DNA from: Nitrospinales bacterium
Lineage (GTDB): Bacteria; Nitrospinota_A; UBA7883; JACRGQ01
Direction of reading: 5' to 3'
Assembly: GCA_023248615.1 (NCBI GenBank)
Contig: JAHFEI010000140.1
Span: forward strand, 1-5,853
DNA: 5,853 nt
The notes beneath the pieces are model-generated. The model was given only the letters and a program-made list of their open reading frames with translations, had not been told where the DNA came from and searched no databases. Below are positions 1 through 5,339 of the stretch, in pieces; the stretch's first letter is position 1, and the number at the start of each line of letters is the position of its first letter. The translations under genes and the position numbers were made by a program.

Positions 1-1
1 C

Positions 2-616
2 TCAAAAACCGCGGCATGACCACTTGCTACGGAAATCCATGTAATTCCGCATAACCGCCTCGTTATTGGCTCCCATGTTCGTTACTTTCGCCGCATACTT
101 GGGCTTGCCGGTAGCCAAGACGCTCCGCAAGACCTCTACCTCCATATCGGCAACCTTGTCCAGCCCACCGGGGAAAAAGGTGGCGCGAAGCTTATCCCCC
201 GATGCGAACGGCATGTCTTCCGCAGTCATAAAACGGACTCCTCCCATGCTGATTTCGAATATAGCCCCTTGCACATTATCGCCCCCGGAAGTGGTTAAAC
301 TCACGGGGATCAGGCAGTCGTACCTCTCCTGCGTACGCAATACCTTGGAAACTATCTCGTCGCGGATCGCCATGATATAAAGATCGCTCTTTTTTAGCAC
401 CTCCACGAACAACGCGGAAAAAGTGTAGATAACCCCGCTCTCTTCAGTCCTAGCCACTACTTCCTCGCCGGGGACTGGCGGGATGAATTTCGCCTTCGGA
501 CTCGGCTTGTCCGTAAGTATGTACCCCGTCCCACGGCGGAGTTTCCAGCCTCGCAAGGCACACTTGGCGCTCATCTTGTTAAGCTCCAACACCACCTCCT
601 GCCCAAGGTTAAACAT
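2..616 (-). CDS. PilZ-domain c-di-GMP receptor, YcgR-like (second gene of tandem pair)
   Basis: Complete 204-residue cytosolic protein; no signal peptide or membrane segment is visible. The N-terminal half (about residues 1-90) is beta-rich and resembles the flagellar-brake/PilZN domain that precedes PilZ in YcgR-type proteins. The C-terminal half is a PilZ domain. The c-di-GMP-binding RxxxR motif is RTQER at residues 94-98. The second motif, normally (D/N)xSxxG, reads EISMGG at 121-126, so a Glu stands where Asp or Asn is usual. In the family, PilZ proteins bind c-di-GMP and alter motility, polysaccharide output or other partners; the target here is unknown. The ATG lies inside the end of the upstream PilZ gene (8-base overlap) and has no good Shine-Dalgarno, which suggests translational coupling. 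The family call is firm; a role as a flagellar brake is inference. Confidence 0.88.
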   Translation of the reverse strand: MFNLGQEVVLELNKMSAKCALRGWKLRRGTGYILTDKPSPKAKFIPPVPGEEVVARTEESGVIYTFSALFVEVLKKSDLYIMAIRDEIVSKVLRTQERYDCLIPVSLTTSGGDNVQGAIFEISMGGVRFMTAEDMPFASGDKLRATFFPGGLDKVADMEVEVLRSVLATGKPKYAAKVTNMGANNEAVMRNYMDFRSKWSCRGF

Positions 617-1322
617 GGTGCGTCAAATCCACAACATATTTCAGGTGCTCGGAGTAGTAGTTCTTCACCGACTGGAGTCCCGCCGTCGTTGAAGAGGCAA
701 AACTCACGCCCGCAAAATACTTTTCCTCCTCGTTGCGCAGGTTCCTTACGGTGACATGGACGCCGGATACCGGCGTCCCATCAGGCAACCTGAAATCCAA
801 CGAAAGGTTGCTACCAACGCCAACCTGGCTTCCCAACGCCAGCATGGCGCCGCTTGAGGAAATGTCCGTAATGGCTCCGCCCATCTTTACCGCATCGCCG
901 TTGTGCGCAACCTCTGCGGCAACCATCATGGAAATTCTCTCGCTGGTACGAAGGTTATGGCACAACATAGTTTGTGGAGATTCCAAAACAAGTACAGACG
1001 CCTTCTGATGCACCCGCGCAAGCATGGTTTTGAAAGAATACACCCTGCCCTCAGTAAGGAAACGGATGTTCAGCATGGCGTTGAACTCAAAAGGCATGGC
1101 GCTACCGTCCACTACAGGCACGTCAATCAGCATGAAGCCGGGAACGTCAATCCGCATCGTAGGCTCCTTGCCGGAAGACTGTATTTCCGACAACACCATC
1201 CTGTCCGGCTTCATCCCGCGAAAGACCGTGGAATACTTTCCACCCTTCCACTCCACAATCATTGGGTCGCCTACTGAGCACAGCGTCTCAATTTGGGGAT
1301 TGTGGATCGTCTTAGTTGCCAT
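609..1322 (-). CDS. PilZ-domain c-di-GMP receptor, YcgR-like (first gene of tandem pair)
   Basis: Complete 237-residue soluble protein. Residues about 15-115 look like the PilZN/flagellar-brake domain, beginning with the VGDPMIVEW stretch. Residues about 120-235 form the PilZ domain, with RTSER at 125-129 (RxxxR) and DISSSG at 153-158 ((D/N)xSxxG). Both c-di-GMP-binding motifs are canonical, so binding is expected. It has the same two-domain order as the downstream PilZ gene but is clearly divergent from it, consistent with an old tandem duplication. It would be translated first on a shared transcript, and its TAA stop overlaps the start of the next gene. The ATG has only a weak, close AAGG upstream. 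The pair is preceded by an AT-rich stretch that may hold the promoter. No flagellar, GGDEF or EAL gene is visible nearby, so the regulated process cannot be named. Confidence 0.88.
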   Translation of the reverse strand: MATKTIHNPQIETLCSVGDPMIVEWKGGKYSTVFRGMKPDRMVLSEIQSSGKEPTMRIDVPGFMLIDVPVVDGSAMPFEFNAMLNIRFLTEGRVYSFKTMLARVHQKASVLVLESPQTMLCHNLRTSERISMMVAAEVAHNGDAVKMGGAITDISSSGAMLALGSQVGVGSNLSLDFRLPDGTPVSGVHVTVRNLRNEEEKYFAGVSFASSTTAGLQSVKNYYSEHLKYVVDLTHHV

Positions 1323-1375
1323 GCCTTATTATCTACCATGAGCCATTGATTTAATACACTTTTTTACGGCGAGCA

Positions 1376-1422
1376 GGTATTCCTAGCGTATCTATATGTG
1401 CCAATTTTTAATTAAATGTAAC
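1376..1422 (-). promoter_or_regulatory. Candidate promoter region for the PilZ pair
   Basis: This is the AT-rich part of the gap upstream of the PilZ genes. Reading the minus strand, TTGGCA (complement of 1399-1404, five of six matches to the -35 consensus) is followed after 17 bases by AATACC (complement of 1376-1381, three of six for -10). An alternative is GTTACA (complement of 1417-1422, four of six) with CATATA (complement of 1394-1399, three of six), also 17 bases apart. A 10-base perfect palindrome, TTTAATTAAA, lies at 1407-1416. The -10 matches are poor, so only the general location is suggested. Confidence 0.25.
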
Positions 1423-1441
1423 ACCATATATTTGCGCTTGA

Positions 1442-1467
1442 TGCCATCGCACTTTGCGTACGATGCA
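1442..1467 (-). other. Imperfect hairpin in the intergenic region
   Basis: Minus-strand RNA from here could fold as a seven-pair outer stem, made of the plus-strand arms TGC plus ATCG (1442-1444, 1446-1449, with C1445 bulged) against CGATGCA (1461-1467). A two-base bulge and a three-pair inner stem including one G-U pair close on an AAA loop. No U-run follows in the minus direction, so it is not a standard intrinsic terminator. It lies roughly midway between the hydrolase stop and the first PilZ start. It could be a transcript-end structure, an operator or chance. The rest of the 215-base gap (1323-1537) shows no ORF or RNA gene that I recognise. Confidence 0.25.
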
Positions 1468-1523
1468 GGAAGGCTAGTGCCACGCTACTGGCTTGGGATA
1501 CGCTCTTTGTCCGCCACGCCGCC

Positions 1524-1536
1524 ACCGGGCGCCGGT
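1524..1536 (-). terminator. Weak candidate stem-loop just after the hydrolase gene
   Basis: A perfect 5-base inverted repeat, ACCGG/CCGGT with a 3-base loop, begins two bases after the hydrolase TGA stop on the minus strand. The stem is all G-C except one pair, but no U-run follows; the downstream sequence is GC-rich. If it matters for transcript end formation it would not be by the standard intrinsic mechanism. The call rests on position and symmetry only. Confidence 0.2.
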
Positions 1537-1537
1537 T

Positions 1538-2371
1538 TCAGCTACCGCTTTCTATCCCTGCAATGCGTCCAATCGCGCCGTAATACCTTTGCGGCTCCAC
1601 CTTGAACATGTCGGTATGGCGACCATCTTTCACCTCCAGCATTTCTTTCGGCTGTGGGGCAAGCTCGTAAAGCTTTTGCGAGTGGTACGGCGCAACGATG
1701 TCGTCCATACCGCCGTAGACGACCAGCAATGGAACCTTAAGCTTTGCCACCTGTACCGCGTTATCGAAATCGGACGACGCGAGTATCCATATCGGCACGT
1801 TGGGATAAAAATCCCTCGCCATCTGTCGGATGGAGATGAACGTCCCCTCCAGCACCACCCCACGGCACGGCACACTGTTCGCCAGCTTAAGCGCCGGTAC
1901 GCCGCCCATCGATTGGCCGAGGACGATAATAGAAGCCGGGTCTACCTTGCGGCCTTTTACAAGATAATTGTATGCGGCCACCGAATCGTTTATGAAGCTC
2001 TCCCGCAAGGCCATGCCATCGCTTTGGCCGAAGCCGCTCGGCTCGTAAATAAATACGTTGAGGCCCAAATCGACATATCCCTTTATTGCGCCAAGCCGGT
2101 TCGCCACCGTGCCGGCATTCCCCTGTATGTAAAAGATTGTCGGGCTCCCCTCCTTGCCAGCAAAATACCACGCGTGGAGCCGCCGCCCGTCCGAATCAAA
2201 GTACAGGTCGTCCGGCGAAAGACCGAACTCGCTTGGGGAATAATCGTACTCGTGCGAGGGGTGGAACATCGAGTTCCTCTCGTGCCACCTGCCCAAAGAT
2301 AGCGCAAGGGCAAGAAGCAGGAAAACCGCAACGGTTGTATCTATAAAAAGTTTTTTTGCTCCCACTGCCAT
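1538..2371 (-). CDS. Membrane-anchored alpha/beta hydrolase (Bem46/YfhR-like)
   Basis: A 277-residue serine hydrolase, numbered from the chosen ATG at 2369-2371. Residues about 11-28 form one hydrophobic segment following a Lys-containing N-terminus, so the enzyme is probably anchored in the inner membrane with the catalytic domain outside the cytoplasm. The alpha/beta-hydrolase core shows the nucleophile elbow GQSMGG (Ser154), the probable acid Asp224 in the GGMDDIV stretch, and His252 in GRHTD. The oxyanion-hole motif, usually HGNAG in Bem46-like proteins, reads QGNAG with Gln83. The substrate cannot be deduced. The frame stays open to a TTG at 2471-2473 with an ATG next to it (2468-2470). 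That would add 34 residues ahead of the hydrophobic segment that look unlike coding sequence. I prefer the inner ATG because it gives a clean signal anchor, although neither start has a clear Shine-Dalgarno. It is transcribed divergently from the hemerythrin gene. Confidence 0.85.
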   Translation of the reverse strand: MAVGAKKLFIDTTVAVFLLLALALSLGRWHERNSMFHPSHEYDYSPSEFGLSPDDLYFDSDGRRLHAWYFAGKEGSPTIFYIQGNAGTVANRLGAIKGYVDLGLNVFIYEPSGFGQSDGMALRESFINDSVAAYNYLVKGRKVDPASIIVLGQSMGGVPALKLANSVPCRGVVLEGTFISIRQMARDFYPNVPIWILASSDFDNAVQVAKLKVPLLVVYGGMDDIVAPYHSQKLYELAPQPKEMLEVKDGRHTDMFKVEPQRYYGAIGRIAGIESGS

Positions 2372-2494
2372 ACTATATAGCAAAATGCGCAATGGACGAA
2401 TAGGGCAGGGAAATAGCGTTGTTGGATGTGTCGTCACAAGACTTGGCTGGCCCCAACGGGCAAGCCCCATCAAACGGTTGTGCGCTTTGCTTTA

Positions 2495-2538
2495 AAATCG
2501 GAAATGGGCGGTTTGGATATCTACTTTTTGCCCGATTT
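2495..2538. promoter_or_regulatory. Inverted repeat upstream of hemerythrin gene, possible operator
   Basis: AAATCGG (2495-2501) and its exact reverse complement CCGATTT (2532-2538) flank 30 bases in the divergent region between the hydrolase and hemerythrin genes. A -10-like TAGAAT (2541-2546) follows immediately. No well-spaced -35 was found: a TTGCCC starts only 13 bases before it. A 7-base repeat at this distance can arise by chance. The remainder of 2372-2584 shows no gene; it contains only the unlikely N-terminal extension of the hydrolase frame. Confidence 0.2.
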
Positions 2539-2584
2539 GATAGAATGAGGCCGGAAAATAATGCTTCGATTGGGAGAGGTGAAA

Positions 2585-2992
2585 ATGGGAATATCTAAAT
2601 TCTACGACTGGAAAGATGACTACAAGGTTGGCATCGACTCCATTGACCAGCAACACATGAAGTTGTTTCTTATGGTGAAGGAACTGGATGGGTACATTGA
2701 GGCTGGCGAAACACATCTTGTCATGAAAACTTTCCTGATAGAGCTTATCAAATACACCATGAGGCACTTTGCAGATGAAGAAAAATATATGCAGGAAATC
2801 GGAGTCCCAAAGCATTCCTTCGAGGAACATACAGCAGAGCATAAAGATTTGGTAAAGCAATTGAAGGAATTTGTTGGGGAATTTGAAACCCAACACAAGA
2901 TTTTTACTCCCAAACTAATACAGTTCCTCGTCGGCTGGCTAAAAAATCACATTGTCAGGACAGACAAGAAGATTATCCAATTTGTGAAGTAG
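2585..2992 (+). CDS. Bacteriohemerythrin (single-domain di-iron oxygen-binding protein)
   Basis: A 135-residue soluble four-helix-bundle protein. The full ligand set of bacteriohemerythrin is visible: His24 (DQQH), His61 and Glu65 (HFADE), His82 and His86 (HTAEH), and His122 and Asp127 in the C-terminal WLKNHIVRTD stretch. Tyr14-Lys-Val-Gly-Ile-Asp near the start is also typical of the family. Such proteins bind O2 reversibly at a mu-oxo di-iron centre and serve in oxygen storage, delivery or sensing, often in microaerophiles and aerotactic bacteria. No signalling domain is fused. The start was set at 2585 because GGGAGAGG lies just upstream (2572-2579). An in-frame ATG at 2561 would add eight residues outside the fold and lacks such a site. 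Its isoleucine codons (3 ATA, 5 ATT, 4 ATC) and lower G+C differ from the fmt-ugd-uxs genes, so acquisition or different expression pressure is possible. Confidence 0.95.
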   Translation: MGISKFYDWKDDYKVGIDSIDQQHMKLFLMVKELDGYIEAGETHLVMKTFLIELIKYTMRHFADEEKYMQEIGVPKHSFEEHTAEHKDLVKQLKEFVGEFETQHKIFTPKLIQFLVGWLKNHIVRTDKKIIQFVK

Positions 2993-3005
2993 ATGGCGAA
3001 GCCAT
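2993..3005 (+). other. Short perfect hairpin directly after the hemerythrin stop
   Basis: ATGGC-GAA-GCCAT begins on the base after the TAG stop: five pairs with a three-base loop. No U-run follows, so it does not qualify as an intrinsic terminator. The rest of the gap to fmt (3006-3083) shows no convincing promoter. The best pair is TTGCGC (3046-3051) and TAAAGT (3070-3075), which would start transcription at about the fmt ATG. Whether fmt is read through from hemerythrin or has its own promoter is therefore open. Confidence 0.2.
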
Positions 3006-3083
3006 TGCCATGCTTCTACTGGAACCGGAGCCGCCTTTAAAACTGTTGCGCATTGCCGCCTCTCCCCTCTAAAGTAGCGGCAT

Positions 3084-4019
3084 ATGAAAATAGTGTTTTT
3101 GGGAACGCCGGAAATAGCCGTGCCGACGCTTGAAAAACTTGTGGCCTGCGGCCACGACCTGCTTCTGGCGGTATCGCAACCGGACAGGCCTTCCGGGAGG
3201 GGACAAAAACTCCTGCCGACACCCATAAAAAAACGCGCGCTGGAGCTTGGTGTGCCGGTATTCCAGCCACAGGACGTAAATAGCGCGGAGTCCGTGGAAA
3301 AAATACGCGCCCTCACCCCGGACATCCTTGTGGTGGTGGCATTCGGCCAGATACTGAAAACAAGCCTGCTGGAACTTCCCCCGCACGGTGGCCTAAACCT
3401 GCACGCATCGCTACTGCCGTTACTGCGCGGGGCGGCTCCAATCAACCGCGCGATTATGGAAGGGCATGCCATAACCGGCGTAAGCACAATGAAAATGGCG
3501 CGGCGCATGGATGCAGGAGATGTATATTTGAAAAAAGAAATCCATATTGGCCCTACAACAACCGCCGGGGAACTGCACGACATGGTAATGTCCGTGGGAG
3601 CCGATTTGATGGCGGAGACGCTACGCCGGATAGCGGTGGGGGATATCGCCGCATCGCCGCAGGATGAAACGCTGGTAACCTTTGCCCACAAAATAATCCC
3701 GGCGGAGCGGGCAATAGACTGGACAATGCAGGCCGTGGAATTGGACAGGAAAATACGCGGTCTTTCGCCCGTTCCCGCAACGTACACTTTCTTCCGGGGT
3801 AAAAGGCTCCTGGCACTACGCTCGAAGCTTGCAGACGGCATATCGGACTCCGCGCCCGGCTCCATCCTTTTTGGTGAGGGGAAAGAATTGGAAGTAGCGG
3901 CTGGAAATGGTAAATTGGTGCTCCTTGAGTTGTGCCCGGAGGGAAAAAAACCTATGCCCGCCGCAGTATGGGCCAGGGGGGCAAGAATTGGCAGTAACGA
4001 CAGGTTCGAAGACCGCTAG
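3084..4019 (+). CDS. fmt: Methionyl-tRNA formyltransferase
   Basis: A 311-residue cytosolic enzyme, close to the usual 310-320. It formylates initiator Met-tRNA using 10-formyl-tetrahydrofolate, which prepares it for bacterial translation initiation. The N-terminal Rossmann-like domain starts with MKIVFLGTPE. The tRNA-contacting loop PDRPSGRGQKLLPTP is at 33-47. The active-site Asn105 and His107 lie in LNLHASLLP, followed by RGAAPI (115-120), and Asp143 lies in MDAGD. The C-terminal OB-like domain (from about 205) carries GLSPVPATYT, a variant of the usual NPWPGA-type segment, and ends with the RIGSND stretch. The start is fixed by alignment to the family N-terminus; the Shine-Dalgarno is weak. 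In many genomes fmt follows def (peptide deformylase); here no def precedes it. Instead it sits 12 bases before ugd, so it probably shares that transcript. Confidence 0.97.
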   Translation: MKIVFLGTPEIAVPTLEKLVACGHDLLLAVSQPDRPSGRGQKLLPTPIKKRALELGVPVFQPQDVNSAESVEKIRALTPDILVVVAFGQILKTSLLELPPHGGLNLHASLLPLLRGAAPINRAIMEGHAITGVSTMKMARRMDAGDVYLKKEIHIGPTTTAGELHDMVMSVGADLMAETLRRIAVGDIAASPQDETLVTFAHKIIPAERAIDWTMQAVELDRKIRGLSPVPATYTFFRGKRLLALRSKLADGISDSAPGSILFGEGKELEVAAGNGKLVLLELCPEGKKPMPAAVWARGARIGSNDRFEDR

Positions 4020-4022
4020 GGG
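4018..4022 (+). promoter_or_regulatory. Ribosome-binding site of ugd, overlapping the fmt stop
   Basis: AGGGG begins inside the fmt TAG stop codon and lies nine bases before the ugd ATG at 4032. An ATG followed at once by TAA (4025-4030) lies between this site and the true start. Placing the ribosome site in the preceding stop codon fits termination-reinitiation coupling of fmt and ugd. Confidence 0.55.
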
Positions 4023-4031
4023 ATATGTAAC

Positions 4032-5339
4032 ATGAATATTTGCGTTATCGGGACAGGATACGTTGGGTTGGTTACGGGAACCATATTCTCCGAACTCGGC
4101 AACGATGTTGTCTGTGTGGACAAAGTCTCCGAGAAGATTGAGAACCTGAACAAGCACATAATGCCGATTTACGAGCCTGGCCTAGAAGAACTGGTGGAAC
4201 GCAACCATAACGAGGGAAGGCTACGCTTCACCACCGACCTGAAGGGCGCAGTGGAGCTTGCGGAAATAATATTCATCTGTGTCGGCACTCCGCCCAGGGA
4301 GAACGGCGAGACCGACCTTACATTTGTCGAAGACGCCGCCAAGGAAATAGCGGCTTGCATGAACTGCTACAAAATCATCGTCAACAAAAGCACCGTCCCC
4401 GTCGGGACTGGCGACTTGGTGCGCGACATCATAAAGAGGGAATGTAGGGACGGCCATAATTTCGATGTGGTATCCAACCCGGAATTCCTGCGCGAGGGGC
4501 AGGCGGTGCATGATGCGCTAAACCCCGACCGCATAGTGATAGGCGCATCCCACAAGCAGGTCGCGTTCCGCCTTCTGGAACTATATTCGTCCCTGCAGGC
4601 GCCGATGATAATAACCGACGTCCATTCTGCGGAAATCATAAAGTATGCGTCCAACTCGTTTTTGGCGGTGAAAATATCTTTCATAAACGCCATCGCGAAC
4701 CTGTGCGAGCGGGTGGGAGCCGATGTGGAAGACGTAGCAAACGGGATTGGGCGCGACCACAGGATAGGGAAGGCGTTTTTGAATTCCGGCCTGGGGTTCG
4801 GCGGCTCCTGCTTTCCCAAAGACGTAAAAAGCCTGCTCTACACCTCATCCAAGCTCGGCTACGATTTCGACATCCTGAAAAACGTGCTGGAAATAAACGA
4901 GGCGCGGGTGCCGCACTTCCTGGACATGATGCAGAAAAGGTTCCCGGACATGAAGGGGAAAACTTTCGCCGCGCTTGGCTTGGCCTTTAAACCCAACACG
5001 GACGATATGCGCGATGCAAAATCCGTGGAAATAATCAACAGCCTGCAAAAACTCGGCGCGAACATACGGGCGTTCGACCCGGTGGCAATGCCAGCCGCAA
5101 AAAAAATACTGCCAGCCATCACCTACTGCCAAAGCGCATATGACGCCTGCAACGGGGCGGACGCCATGATACTGATTACCGAGTGGAGGGAGTTTAAACT
5201 GCTCAACCTCGAAAAATTGAAAAAAACCATGAAAACCGCCGTCATATTTGACGGGCGAAATATGTACGACCCGGTACGCAAAGAAAGGTTGGGCTTTGAG
5301 TATTACAGCATGGGAAGGGGTAAATGGCAAAATTCCTGA
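4032..5339 (+). CDS. ugd: UDP-glucose 6-dehydrogenase
   Basis: A 435-residue cytosolic enzyme of normal length that oxidises UDP-glucose to UDP-glucuronate with two NAD+. The N-terminal Rossmann domain has GTGYVG at 7-12 and Asp30 at the end of the second strand for the NAD ribose. The KSTVPVGT stretch (119-126) and NPEFLREG (149-156, Glu151) are family signatures. Catalytic residues are Lys204 and Asn208 in EIIKYASN, the nucleophile Cys260 in GFGGSCFPKD, and Asp264. The central dimerisation helix follows the NAD domain. The C-terminal UDP-binding domain (from about 310) has GLAFKPNTDDMRD and ends with FDGRN. All expected residues are present, so the enzyme should be active. It starts 12 bases after fmt and overlaps the next gene, a UDP-glucuronate decarboxylase, which uses its product. 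The role is therefore nucleotide-sugar supply for polysaccharide. Closely related UDP-ManNAc dehydrogenases are less likely given this neighbour. Confidence 0.95.
   Translation: MNICVIGTGYVGLVTGTIFSELGNDVVCVDKVSEKIENLNKHIMPIYEPGLEELVERNHNEGRLRFTTDLKGAVELAEIIFICVGTPPRENGETDLTFVEDAAKEIAACMNCYKIIVNKSTVPVGTGDLVRDIIKRECRDGHNFDVVSNPEFLREGQAVHDALNPDRIVIGASHKQVAFRLLELYSSLQAPMIITDVHSAEIIKYASNSFLAVKISFINAIANLCERVGADVEDVANGIGRDHRIGKAFLNSGLGFGGSCFPKDVKSLLYTSSKLGYDFDILKNVLEINEARVPHFLDMMQKRFPDMKGKTFAALGLAFKPNTDDMRDAKSVEIINSLQKLGANIRAFDPVAMPAAKKILPAITYCQSAYDACNGADAMILITEWREFKLLNLEKLKKTMKTAVIFDGRNMYDPVRKERLGFEYYSMGRGKWQNS

Noticed and set aside
1385..1405. A sigma-54-like TGGCAC on the minus strand
   Set aside because: The GG and the next GC are separated by 13 bases rather than the required 10, so the -24/-12 geometry fails.
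1493..2302. A 269-codon open frame on the plus strand opposite the hydrolase
   Set aside because: The minus-strand hydrolase has a complete catalytic triad and anchor. The plus-strand product is Arg- and His-rich without any recognisable motif.
2993..3040. A 15-codon frame starting right after the hemerythrin stop
   Set aside because: It has no ribosome-binding site, its product has no recognisable feature, and its beginning is explained by the short hairpin there.
3046..3075. A possible fmt promoter, TTGCGC and TAAAGT with 18-base spacing
   Set aside because: The matches are only three and four of six, and transcription would start at about the fmt ATG, leaving no leader.
2939..3865. A 308-codon open frame on the minus strand opposite fmt
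   Set aside because: It lies almost entirely antisense to a well-supported fmt gene. Its translation is rich in Ser, Arg and Ala with no recognisable fold, as expected from a shadow of biased codons.
4845..5330. A 161-codon open frame on the minus strand inside ugd
   Set aside because: It is antisense to the conserved C-terminal domain of UDP-glucose dehydrogenase and has no family resemblance.
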